Origin: Bog-257 sp963846715
GTDB taxonomy: Bacteria; Acidobacteriota; Terriglobia; Terriglobales; Acidobacteriaceae
Length of the DNA stretch: 64,000 nucleotides
Assembly (NCBI GenBank): GCA_963846715.1
Contig: CAWJXA010000013.1
Span: 372,001-436,000 of the forward strand
Reading direction: 5' to 3'
Shown here: positions 1 through 7,644 of the stretch, one piece after another
Layout: the number at the start of each line of letters is the position of its first letter
Numbering within the stretch: position 1 is the first letter of the stretch
Made by a program: the position numbers and the translations under genes
Notes under the pieces: generated by a model
What the model saw: only the letters and a program-made list of their open reading frames with translations
Databases searched by the model: none
What the model was told of the DNA's origin: nothing

Positions 1-1
1 T

Positions 2-964
2 TGTATTTACTGCGCCATCGGCCAGAAGCGTTCCTCGGTCGCGCAAGTGGTAAAGACGCTGGAGGATTTCGGCGCGATGGAATACACCATCGTGGTCTCG
101 GCGTCGGCCTCCGATCCGGCTCCTATGCAGTACATTGCGCCCTACGCGGCTTGCGCCATGGGCGAGTACTTCCGCGACAACGGCAAGCATGCCCTTTGCA
201 TCTACGACGATCTGTCGAAGCATGCTGTCGCCTACCGCGAGATTTCGTTGCTGCTGCGGCGTCCACCCGGTCGCGAAGCCTATCCCGGCGACGTCTTCTA
301 TCTTCACTCGCGCCTGCTGGAGCGCGCCGCCAAGCTCAACGATCAGCTCGGCGGTGGTTCGCTTACTGCTCTGCCCATCATTGAAACGCAGGCAGGCGAC
401 GTTTCTGCCTACATTCCAACCAACGTCATCTCCATCACCGACGGCCAGATTTATCTGGAGACCGACCTGTTTAACTCAGGTGTGCGTCCGGCGGTAAACG
501 TGGGTCTGTCGGTCAGCCGCGTCGGCGGTAACGCGCAGATTAAGGCCATGCGGCAGGTTGCAGGCACGTTGCGATTGGACCTGGCCCAGTACCGCGAACT
601 GGCAGCGTTCTCGCAGTTCGGCAGCGATCTCGACAAAGCGACCCAGGCGCAGCTCGCTCGCGGACAGCGGCTCACCGAGATCCTGAAACAGGGCCAGTAT
701 CAGCCGTTGCCTTTCTCCAAGCAGATTCTGATCATCTACGCCGGAACCCAGGGGCTGCTCGACGACATGCCCATTGAGCAGCTGCGCGATTTCGAGAAAG
801 GCCTGTACAACTACGTAGAAACCTCGAATCCCGAAGTACTGAAGGCAATTGAAGACAAGAAAATCCTCGATGACGATCTGCGTGCGAGCATGACCAAGGT
901 CATCAAGGCCTACAAGGAAACTTTCGTCAGCGACCATCAGGAAGTCGCCAAGGCGAGCGCCTAG
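2..964 (+). CDS. atpA: ATP synthase F1 subunit alpha (C-terminal part)
   Basis: This is the alpha subunit of F1-ATPase, which forms the non-catalytic nucleotide sites of the alpha3beta3 head on the cytoplasmic face of the membrane. The gene is cut by the left edge: the frame is open from base 2 and starts within the family's CIYCAIGQKRSSVAQ segment, just after the P-loop region. About 320 residues remain, including the conserved VSASASDPAPMQY, IYDDLSKHAVAYR, SITDGQIYLE and NVGLSVSRVGG stretches. It is followed after 6 bases by atpG and then atpD and atpC, the normal F1 order. Identification is essentially certain; the true start lies upstream of the window. Confidence 0.98.
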   Translation, partial: CIYCAIGQKRSSVAQVVKTLEDFGAMEYTIVVSASASDPAPMQYIAPYAACAMGEYFRDNGKHALCIYDDLSKHAVAYREISLLLRRPPGREAYPGDVFYLHSRLLERAAKLNDQLGGGSLTALPIIETQAGDVSAYIPTNVISITDGQIYLETDLFNSGVRPAVNVGLSVSRVGGNAQIKAMRQVAGTLRLDLAQYRELAAFSQFGSDLDKATQAQLARGQRLTEILKQGQYQPLPFSKQILIIYAGTQGLLDDMPIEQLRDFEKGLYNYVETSNPEVLKAIEDKKILDDDLRASMTKVIKAYKETFVSDHQEVAKASA

Positions 965-970
965 AAGCAC

Positions 971-2008
971 ATGGCGAACATACGCGACATTCGGCGACGC
1001 ATCCGCAGCGTGAAGAGCACGCGGCAGATCACCAAAGCCATGAAAATGGTGGCGGCGGCCAAGTTGCGTCGCGCCCAGGAACGGGCCCTGGCCGCACGGC
1101 CTTACGCGGTGATGATCACCAACGTGTTACGCTCGCTGGTCAACCGTACTGACCTGGTCGATCCGAAAACAGGTGAGCCGAAGCATCCCCTGCTGGCGCA
1201 ACGGTCAGAGCAGAACATCCTTCTCGTGCTGGTTACCGGCGACCGTGGACTGGCAGGCGCCTTCAACTCCAACGTTCTGAAAGCGGCGGCCAAGTTTCTG
1301 GAGTTGTTCAAGGAAAAGAACATCAGCATCGCCGCAGTGGGCCGAAAGGGCCGCGACTACATGCGCCGTCGTTATCCCGTGGCCAATCCCGAAAGCACCA
1401 CGCGCGCCGGGCAGGTGCAGATTGTCGGCGAACACCTGAATCTCCTCGGCAAGCTTGAATATGAAGCTGTTTCCGAGATCGTCGATCGCGTGGTACAGGC
1501 CTACGACCATGGCGAAATCGATTCGGTTTACGTGATCTACAACGAGTTCAAGTCGGTGATCTCGCAGCGGCTTATTGCACAGCGCATTTTGCCGGTACAG
1601 GAAATTGGCCGCCGCGAAGTATTTCTGACCGAAGAGTTTTCATTGGAAGAGCGTGAACGCATGGGCGAAGCTGCCCGCACCGCCGGTATCAGCGTGAAGG
1701 TGCCGGAGGAGACCGAGGATGAGCGCCGCGCCAAGGAATTTCTTGCTCCCGATGTCGATTACATTTATGAGCAGCCGGCGGAGGAAATTTTCCGCTACAT
1801 GTTGCCGAAGTATGTTGTCATGCAGCTCTTCCAGGCCATGTTGGAATCGGTGGCGGCCGAAAATGCGGCCCGCATGACGGCGATGGATTCGGCCTCCAAC
1901 AATGCCAATGACGTGATCGATTCCCTGACGCTGACCATGAACCGGGCACGGCAGGCCGCGATCACCAAAGAGATTATCGAGATTGTCAGCGGCGCAGCGG
2001 CGTTGTAG
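971..2008 (+). CDS. atpG: ATP synthase F1 subunit gamma
   Basis: This is the gamma subunit, the central rotor shaft of F1 that couples proton flow to catalysis. The N-terminus (residues 1-30, IRDIRRRIRSVKSTRQITKAMKM) and the C-terminal helix (AARMTAMDSASNNANDVID) are diagnostic. At 345 residues it is longer than the usual 285-290. The extra length sits mainly around residues 215-275, an acidic charged stretch (SLEERERMGEAARTAGIS and PEETEDERRAKEF) before the conserved C-terminal helix, with a smaller one near residues 55-75. It starts 6 bases after atpA, so the two are probably co-translated. Its 3' end abuts the heptamer-repeat array that precedes the inserted four-helix-bundle gene. Confidence 0.97.
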   Translation: MANIRDIRRRIRSVKSTRQITKAMKMVAAAKLRRAQERALAARPYAVMITNVLRSLVNRTDLVDPKTGEPKHPLLAQRSEQNILLVLVTGDRGLAGAFNSNVLKAAAKFLELFKEKNISIAAVGRKGRDYMRRRYPVANPESTTRAGQVQIVGEHLNLLGKLEYEAVSEIVDRVVQAYDHGEIDSVYVIYNEFKSVISQRLIAQRILPVQEIGRREVFLTEEFSLEERERMGEAARTAGISVKVPEETEDERRAKEFLAPDVDYIYEQPAEEIFRYMLPKYVVMQLFQAMLESVAAENAARMTAMDSASNNANDVIDSLTLTMNRARQAAITKEIIEIVSGAAAL

Positions 2009-2012
2009 AAGC

Positions 2013-2042
2013 CGTTGTCAGTTGCCGGTTGTTAGTTGTCAG
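2013..2042 (+). repeat. Heptamer tandem repeat, left arm
   Basis: Four consecutive 7-base units of the form GTTGNNN (GTTGTCA, GTTGCCG, GTTGTTA, GTTGTCA) lie just after the atpG stop. The reverse complement of the same unit is repeated at the other end of the following gene, so the two arrays form inverted arms around it. Confidence 0.75.
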
Positions 2043-2068
2043 TGACTGACCGGAGATGTGAGGCAGGC

Positions 2069-2470
2069 ATGCAAGCTAATCGCTATCAGGACCTTCGGGC
2101 TTGGCAGAAAGCAATGGCTTTGGTCGAACAGGTTTATAAAGTGACCGCGAATCTACCACAGGAAGAGGCGTTCGGCCTGAAAAGTCAGATGAGGCGCTGT
2201 GCGGTATCGATACCGAGCAACATCGCCGAGGGCCAGGGTCGCGCCACTCGCGGAGAGTTTCTACAGTTCCTAGGACACGCGCGGGGATCGTTGTACGAGC
2301 TTGAAACACAAATAGCGATTGCGGATAAGTTGGGTTACGTGCGTGAAAACCATGGTAAAGAGTTGCTTGTCGAAGCTAGTGAGCTAGGACGCACCCTGAA
2401 CGCACTGATCGGCTCCCTGAAGAGCGTTCCATTGCAGGCGCCCGTTCGGCAGCTGACAACCGACAACTAA
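2069..2470 (+). CDS. Four-helix bundle (S23/IVP-type) protein inserted in atp operon
   Basis: This small protein of the four-helix-bundle family is related to those encoded by 23S rRNA intervening sequences. Diagnostic segments are RYQDLRAWQKAMALVEQVY, the SQMRRCAVSIPSNIAEGQGR loop and the GSLYELETQIAIA helix. The function of free-standing members is unknown. I chose the ATG at 2069 because family members begin about five residues before the YQDL motif; an in-frame TTG at 2036 would add 11 unrelated residues. It sits between atpG and atpD, where no gene normally occurs, in the same direction. The last residues (QLTTDN) and the stop are encoded inside a heptamer repeat array, which suggests it arrived as a cassette. 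Confidence 0.88.
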   Translation: MQANRYQDLRAWQKAMALVEQVYKVTANLPQEEAFGLKSQMRRCAVSIPSNIAEGQGRATRGEFLQFLGHARGSLYELETQIAIADKLGYVRENHGKELLVEASELGRTLNALIGSLKSVPLQAPVRQLTTDN

Positions 2471-2490
2471 CAACTAACAGCGGACAACTG
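2448..2490 (+). repeat. Heptamer tandem repeat, right arm
   Basis: Six 7-base units of the form CAACYRA (CAGCTGA, CAACCGA, CAACTAA, CAACTAA, CAGCGGA, CAACTGA) overlap the 3' end of the four-helix-bundle gene and end 7 bases before the atpD start. They are the inverted counterpart of the array at 2013-2042. Confidence 0.75.
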
Positions 2491-2496
2491 ATCATT

Positions 2497-3942
2497 ATGT
2501 CAGAAAATATCGGACACATCATTCAAATCGCGGGTCCTGCGGTAGACGTGCAGTTCTCCGAGAAAGCGTTGCCGCCCATCTATTCGGCGCTGCGCGTAAC
2601 TAGCGACGGTTTTGACGTCCCTGCGCCTATCAACGTCATCCTCGAAGTGGAGCAGCAACTCGGCGAAGGCCGCGTGCGTTGCGTTGCTATGGAGCCCACG
2701 GAAGGCATGGTGCGCGGGATGAAGGCGCTCGACCTCGGCGGCCCCATCACCGTGCCGGTTGGGCGTGGGACTCTCGGCCGCGTGCTCAACGTCATCGGCG
2801 AGCCGGTAGACAAGCTTGGCCCGGTACCGTGTGACAAGCGTAATCCCATCCATCGCGAAGCACCTGCGTTCGACGAGCAGTCCACCTCCATGGAGATGTT
2901 CGAGACCGGAGTGAAGGTCATCGACCTAATCCAGCCGTTCCTGAAGGGCGGCAAGATCGGTTTGTTCGGTGGCGCGGGCGTCGGCAAGACCGTCGTCATC
3001 ATGGAGCTCATCAACAACGTCGCTCTGAAGCATGGGGGCTTCTCGGTATTCGCCGGCGTCGGCGAGCGTACCCGTGAGGGCAACGACCTGTGGCTGGAGA
3101 TGCAGGAGTCGGGCGTGGTCAACATCAAAGACCCCGCGAAGTCGAAGGCTGCTCTTATTTACGGCCAGATGACCGAGCCGCCCGGAGCGCGTCTGCGCGT
3201 GGCGTTGACCGCACTCACCGTCGCCGAGTACTTCCGCGACGAAGAAGGTTCTGACACGCTTCTCTTCATCGATAACATCTTCCGTTTCACCCAGGCGGGT
3301 TCAGAGGTATCCACGCTGCTCGGCCGCATGCCGTCGGCCGTGGGATACCAGCCCAATCTCGCCACCGAAATGGGCGAGTTGCAAGAGCGCATCACGTCGA
3401 CGAAAAAGGGCTCCGTGACGTCGGTGCAGGCGATTTACGTGCCCGCCGACGATTTGACCGATCCTGCCCCGGCGACGACCTTCGCCCACCTGGACGCGAC
3501 GACGGTGCTTTCGCGCCAGATTTCGGAGCTGGGCATCTACCCCGCTGTCGATCCTCTGGCTTCCACCTCGCGTATTCTCGATCCGCGCGTCGTCGGTGAA
3601 CAGCACTACAACACCGCGCAAGCGGTCAAACGCGTGCTGCAGAGCTACAAAGACCTGCAGGACATCATCGCGATTCTGGGTATCGACGAGCTCAGCGAAG
3701 ACCAGAAGCTCACGGTGTCCCGTGCCCGTAAGGTGCAGAAGTTCCTCTCGCAGCCGTTCTTCGTGGCCGAGCAGTTCACCGGCCTGAAGGGACGCTACGT
3801 GAAGATCGACGACACGGTGCGCAGCTTCCAGGAGATTGTCGATGGCAAGCACGACGATGTTCCAGAGCAGGCGTTTTACATGAAGGGCGACATCAACGAG
3901 GTGCTGGAAGAGGCCGAGAAGATGAAGGCGGCACAGGCGTAA
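2497..3942 (+). CDS. atpD: ATP synthase F1 subunit beta
   Basis: This is the catalytic beta subunit of F1-ATPase. It has the Walker A motif GGAGVGKT at residues 158-165, the catalytic GERTREGNDL segment, the Walker B region LLFIDNIFRFTQAGSE, and the PLASTSRILDP signature of the alpha/beta family. The length of 481 residues is normal. The ATG follows the repeat array closely. The upstream sequence is mostly repeat and lacks a strong purine-rich Shine-Dalgarno site (GCGGACAACTGATC), so the insertion may have altered beta translation initiation. That last point is inference only. atpC follows after 5 bases. Confidence 0.98.
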   Translation: MSENIGHIIQIAGPAVDVQFSEKALPPIYSALRVTSDGFDVPAPINVILEVEQQLGEGRVRCVAMEPTEGMVRGMKALDLGGPITVPVGRGTLGRVLNVIGEPVDKLGPVPCDKRNPIHREAPAFDEQSTSMEMFETGVKVIDLIQPFLKGGKIGLFGGAGVGKTVVIMELINNVALKHGGFSVFAGVGERTREGNDLWLEMQESGVVNIKDPAKSKAALIYGQMTEPPGARLRVALTALTVAEYFRDEEGSDTLLFIDNIFRFTQAGSEVSTLLGRMPSAVGYQPNLATEMGELQERITSTKKGSVTSVQAIYVPADDLTDPAPATTFAHLDATTVLSRQISELGIYPAVDPLASTSRILDPRVVGEQHYNTAQAVKRVLQSYKDLQDIIAILGIDELSEDQKLTVSRARKVQKFLSQPFFVAEQFTGLKGRYVKIDDTVRSFQEIVDGKHDDVPEQAFYMKGDINEVLEEAEKMKAAQA

Positions 3943-3947
3943 TCTGC

Positions 3948-4403
3948 ATGGCTGACACGCTGCACTTACAAATCGTGACTCCCGATCGCCTTCTGGTCAA
4001 TGAGGACTGCGAGCAGGTCCAGATACCCGGCAGGAATGGGGAACTCGGGATTCTCCCCGGCCACGCTCCGCTCATTAGCGAGCTCAAGATCGGTGAGATC
4101 AGCTATCGGACAGGAACAATCACACAGTATCTCGCCGTGGCATGGGGCTTCGCCGAAGTTTTGCCGGACAAGGTGACTATCCTTGCTGACGCCGCGGAAC
4201 GCGCGGAGGACATTGACGTCAAGCGCGCGCAGGAAGCAAAGGCCCGCGCCGAGGAAGCGCTGCGGCGTGCCGCCGCTGATCTAGACTACGAGGCGACGCT
4301 CTTTTCGCTACGGCGCGCCGAAGTCAGGCTGGAAGTTGCCGCTCGCGCCGGACAGACCACACCCGCCCACACGGGTAGTGCGGGCCTTCAGGCCCGCGTA
4401 TAG
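3948..4403 (+). CDS. atpC: ATP synthase F1 subunit epsilon
   Basis: This is the epsilon subunit, which regulates F1 rotation and hydrolysis. The N-terminal beta-sandwich carries the family pattern LHLQIVTPDRLLVNEDCEQV and GELGILPGHAPLISELKIGEI, followed by the helical C-terminal hairpin (DIDVKRAQEAKARAEEALRRA). The protein is 151 residues, slightly over the usual 130-140. The excess is explained by the end of the gene: the last roughly 10 codons (TGSAGLQARV) and the stop lie inside a terminal-inverted-repeat element starting at 4371. The native C-terminus was therefore probably replaced by repeat-encoded residues. It is the last gene of the atp run. Confidence 0.95.
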   Translation: MADTLHLQIVTPDRLLVNEDCEQVQIPGRNGELGILPGHAPLISELKIGEISYRTGTITQYLAVAWGFAEVLPDKVTILADAAERAEDIDVKRAQEAKARAEEALRRAAADLDYEATLFSLRRAEVRLEVAARAGQTTPAHTGSAGLQARV

Positions 4404-4468
4404 GGCAAGAAGAAAAGCGGGGTGTTTGGCCAAAACAGAACGCGGCACTGAAGCGCCGCACTACCCGT
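4371..4468 (+). mobile_element. MITE-like inverted-repeat element, copy 1
   Basis: This 98 bp element has perfect 13 bp terminal inverted repeats, ACGGGTAGTGCGG at the left and CCGCACTACCCGT at the right. Just inside the left end is a self-complementary core, GCGGGCCTTCAGGCCCGC. Its interior (GGGCAAGAAGAAAA then GTGTTTGGC) is shared with copies at 37023 and 41152. No reading frame is present. It overlaps the end of atpC and supplies its stop codon. Confidence 0.75.
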
Positions 4469-4545
4469 ACGAATGGGATACATCTATTGACCAACCGCTA
4501 TGGCCGAAGTAGACCACGTTTCGACAATACCGCAGTTGAACATCT

Positions 4546-5838
4546 CTAAAATTTCTTCGCTGTGATGCGATCGCTCCCGATGTAGGGCCGCAGTGCTTCG
4601 GGAATCACCACGGTGCCGTCGGCTTGCTGGTAATTCTCAACAATGGCAACCCAGGTCCGTCCAATCGCCAGACCACTGCCGTTGAGCGTGTGCACTAACT
4701 CTGTTTTCTTGCCGCCTTCCGGGCGATAACGAATGTTGGCTCGACGCGCCTGATAATCGGTAAAGTTCGAGCACGATGAAATTTCGCGGAAGAGCCCTTG
4801 TCCCGGCAGCCACACTTCAATGTCGTAGGTCTTAGCTGCCGAGAACCCCATATCCGCGGTGCATAATGCCACCGTTCGATAATGCAGACCGAGTTTTTGC
4901 AACACGGTCTCGGCATTGCGTGTCAGCTTCTCGTGCTCGTCCCGAGACTCCTCGGGCTTGCTGAACTTTACCAGTTCAACTTTCTGAAACTGGTGCTGCC
5001 GGATGATGCCGCGAACGTCTTTGCCGTAGGAGCCAGCCTCGCTGCGGAAGCATGGAGTGTACGCAGCCAGGGAGATGGGTAGCCGCGCGCCTTCCAGCGT
5101 TTCGTCACGATACAGGTTGGTCACCGGTACCTCGGCGGTGGGAATGAGGTAAAGGTTCTTGTCGCAATGCGGAACCTTAAACAGATCGGCTTCGAACTTC
5201 GGCAACTGTCCGGTGCCGTACATCGAGTCGGCATTGACCAGAAACGGCGGCAGCACCTCGGTATAGCCATGCTCGCGGGTGTGCAGGTCGAGCATGAAAT
5301 TCATTAGGGCCCGCTCCAGCTTCGCGCCCATGTCCCAGTAGACGGCAAAGCGCGCTCCTGTGAGCTTGGCGGCGCGCTCCAGGTCGAGCACGCCCAGCTC
5401 CTCGCCCAGTTCCCAATGGGGTTTTGGGGTGAAGTCGAACTGGGGAGGCGTACCCCAACGCCGCACCTCGACGTTGTCGGCTTCGCTCTTACCGACAGGC
5501 ACGCTATCGTCCGGAAGGTTGGGAATGCCGGTCAGGACGTCGCGCAGTTTTGCATTCAACTCGTCCGCTCGCTTCTCGGCTTCGCTGATGTTCTGTTTCA
5601 GTTCTTTCTGTTGCTGCAGGTTGGCAGCGGTGTCCTGGTTTTCCTTCTTCAGTCGCTGAAACTCCCCAACCAGCTTGTTGCGTTGGGCTTTCCTGGTTTC
5701 CGCTTCGGTGATGGCAACCCGACGCTCGGAGTCAATCGCCTGAAAATCCTTGAGAACGGCGGCCGGATCCATGCCGCGCTGGCGCAGCTTTTCTTCGACA
5801 AGAGGTAGATGATCGCGTACAAAACCTAGATCGAGCAT
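4546..5838 (-). CDS. serS: Seryl-tRNA synthetase
   Basis: This class II aminoacyl-tRNA synthetase charges tRNA-Ser and, in Sec-decoding organisms, also tRNA-Sec, which is encoded at 63383. The N-terminal long coiled-coil tRNA-binding arm spans roughly residues 28-105 (ETRKAQRNKLVGEFQRLKKE). The catalytic domain has motif 2 (PCFRSEAGSYGKDVRGI) and motif 3 (GSGLAIGRTW). The 430-residue length is typical and the start MLDLGFVRDHLPLVEEKL matches the family. It is transcribed convergently to atpC with the repeat element between them. Confidence 0.98.
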   Translation of the reverse strand: MLDLGFVRDHLPLVEEKLRQRGMDPAAVLKDFQAIDSERRVAITEAETRKAQRNKLVGEFQRLKKENQDTAANLQQQKELKQNISEAEKRADELNAKLRDVLTGIPNLPDDSVPVGKSEADNVEVRRWGTPPQFDFTPKPHWELGEELGVLDLERAAKLTGARFAVYWDMGAKLERALMNFMLDLHTREHGYTEVLPPFLVNADSMYGTGQLPKFEADLFKVPHCDKNLYLIPTAEVPVTNLYRDETLEGARLPISLAAYTPCFRSEAGSYGKDVRGIIRQHQFQKVELVKFSKPEESRDEHEKLTRNAETVLQKLGLHYRTVALCTADMGFSAAKTYDIEVWLPGQGLFREISSCSNFTDYQARRANIRYRPEGGKKTELVHTLNGSGLAIGRTWVAIVENYQQADGTVVIPEALRPYIGSDRITAKKF

Positions 5839-5865
5839 AAGAGATCAGGTTACTCGAAGACGCAG

Positions 5866-5945
5866 TTTTCCACCACGGAGGGCACGGAAAAGCCAGCGAG
5901 AGTCTGTCACCACAGAGGCACTGAGACACAGAGGTCTTTTGGTTT
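5866..5945. repeat. Octamer-like CACAGAGG repeat
   Basis: A short low-complexity stretch upstream of serS contains CACCACGGAGGGCACGGA and then CACAGAGG, CACTGAGA, CACAGAGG in tandem with an 8-base period. Such CACAGAGG arrays recur in intergenic DNA of several bacterial phyla. No gene is seen here. Confidence 0.5.
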
Positions 5946-5988
5946 TTGTTGCCGGTGAGAATGACCCTCAAGTTCAGGCCTTGTTGCA

Positions 5989-6774
5989 CTAACTCTTTCC
6001 CGGCACCGATTCGAAGTCTTGTTGCCCGCTGCCCAGTCGCGCGTGCCATGCGGCTGCCGCTGCCACGAAAGCGCGGAACAGGGCCTGTGAACCTTGATCG
6101 CGGTCGAACGTACGCTCGGGGTGCCACTGCACCGCCAGCACGAAATGATCGGGCGCCGTCCCTTCCACCGCCTCTTTAACCCCGTCCTCGGGACACCACG
6201 CTACCAGCCGTAATCCATCACCGAGCGTTTCAGGTGCCTGATGATGGCTGGAGTTCACCGGCATTACAAGCTCATTCCCCGCAGACAGAACGCCAGCCTC
6301 GCGCAAGATTCCGGCAAGCTTCGATTGCGGATCGAACTGCACCCGATGGGCCTCAGCGACCCGGCTGCCGGCCTGGTGGTTGATTCCCGCGGGCAATTCC
6401 TGGTCGAGGGTGCCCGTTCGCCACACGTTGAGCGATTGCAGACCGTAGCAGATGCCGAAGACCGGCTTGCGCATGTTGTACGCGTCCTGCAATAGCAACT
6501 CATCGGCGTTGTCGCGGAAGGCGTCGGCAGGGGCGGTTTGGGGATGGCGCTCGGCGCCGTATTTCTCGGGATCGATGTCCGCGGGACTGCCGGGCAAGAG
6601 CACGCCATCGCAGCGTTTCACGGCCTGCGCGATTTCAGCGTTGCTGGCGTCGGCTGCAATGATGAGCGGCTCTCCCCCGGCCGAGCGAACCGCCGACTCA
6701 TATTGCGGCAGGGCACGTAATACATAGTCCGGCCGGGTAGAGTTGGGAGCCGGAATGGCAATGCGCGGTTTCAT
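5989..6774 (-). CDS. Class I glutamine amidotransferase-like (peptidase C26, PuuD family)
   Basis: This probable gamma-glutamyl-gamma-aminobutyrate hydrolase-type enzyme has a triad glutaminase fold. The nucleophile is Cys109 in FGICYGLQSLN, the catalytic His is in VQWHPERTFD near residue 218, and the oxyanion-side segment LLPGSPADIDPEKYG is family-typical. The length of 261 residues fits the C26 family. The real substrate (gamma-Glu-GABA, folylpolyglutamate or another gamma-glutamyl compound) cannot be told from sequence. It lies 11 bases downstream of plsC in the same direction, so the run folC, plsC, this gene is probably one transcript. Confidence 0.88.
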   Translation of the reverse strand: MKPRIAIPAPNSTRPDYVLRALPQYESAVRSAGGEPLIIAADASNAEIAQAVKRCDGVLLPGSPADIDPEKYGAERHPQTAPADAFRDNADELLLQDAYNMRKPVFGICYGLQSLNVWRTGTLDQELPAGINHQAGSRVAEAHRVQFDPQSKLAGILREAGVLSAGNELVMPVNSSHHQAPETLGDGLRLVAWCPEDGVKEAVEGTAPDHFVLAVQWHPERTFDRDQGSQALFRAFVAAAAAWHARLGSGQQDFESVPGKS

Positions 6775-6785
6775 GGCATGTTCAA

Positions 6786-7640
6786 CTACGACAAATCTTC
6801 GTGTGCTTCACTTCCAGCGTCAACAGTAGCCTGGTTGGTCTCGCCGCTTGTCGTAATCACAGGTGTAGGCTTCCAACGCGAGTAGTACATTTCCGCAATC
6901 ACTTCACGCACCCGGTCCGCAAGCTTGTCCATATCTCGTACGTGCAGCCCCTTGGTAGGGATCGGCTCCCCAATGATCATCTGTACCGTTCCCGGTCGCA
7001 CATGAAAGCTGTTCATGGGCAGCAACTCGTAGGTTCCCACGATTGCGATCGGCACCACCGGCGCTTGCGCTCTGATCGCGACGTAAAAAGCGCCGCCCAT
7101 GAATTTCTGAAGCTGCCCCGTTTGCGAGCGCCCGCCTTCTGGAAAAACGACTAGGGGCGTACCTGCGCGCAAGGACTGACTAGCGTGGTTAAGGCTGCGC
7201 AGAGAGGCGCGCGGATCGCCCGGATCAATTGCAATCTGTCCGGAGCGTTTCAGGTGCCAACCGAGAAATGGGTACCGGAACAACTCTTTCTTCGCCATGA
7301 TGCGGAATTGCACCGGCAGGCAGCCAAGAAGCACCGGAATATCGGCGGCTGAGAGATGATTGGCCGTGTAAATAGCGGGTTGTGTTGGGTGGATGTGTTC
7401 GAGACCTTCAACCTGCACGCGCATGCCAACCGTCTTCAGGATCATGCGCGCCCAAGTGCGCGCAAACCAGTGCTGTATTCGCCCGTGGCGATCGAACAGC
7501 GACGAAAGCAACGAAAGGGTCCCCATCACCCCCGTGTACAGGTAAACCAGCGGTACGAAAATGCAGTAAGACCTGAGGCGGCTAAAGACAGAGCCCCGGC
7601 TTTGCTGGCGCAGTTCGAGTTGGGCTTCGCTGCTGTTCAT
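6786..7640 (-). CDS. plsC: 1-acyl-sn-glycerol-3-phosphate acyltransferase
   Basis: This membrane-associated acyltransferase adds the second acyl chain in phosphatidic acid synthesis. The acyltransferase block I NHLSAAD is at residues 94-100, block III FPEGGRS near 163-169, and the substrate-binding PVVPIAIVGTYELLP stretch follows. A hydrophobic segment at residues about 25-48 is the likely membrane anchor. The length of 284 residues is slightly above the family norm because of N- and C-terminal tails. It starts 4 bases after the folC stop, a tight operon arrangement. Confidence 0.92.
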   Translation of the reverse strand: MNSSEAQLELRQQSRGSVFSRLRSYCIFVPLVYLYTGVMGTLSLLSSLFDRHGRIQHWFARTWARMILKTVGMRVQVEGLEHIHPTQPAIYTANHLSAADIPVLLGCLPVQFRIMAKKELFRYPFLGWHLKRSGQIAIDPGDPRASLRSLNHASQSLRAGTPLVVFPEGGRSQTGQLQKFMGGAFYVAIRAQAPVVPIAIVGTYELLPMNSFHVRPGTVQMIIGEPIPTKGLHVRDMDKLADRVREVIAEMYYSRWKPTPVITTSGETNQATVDAGSEAHEDLS

Positions 7641-7644
7641 CGGA

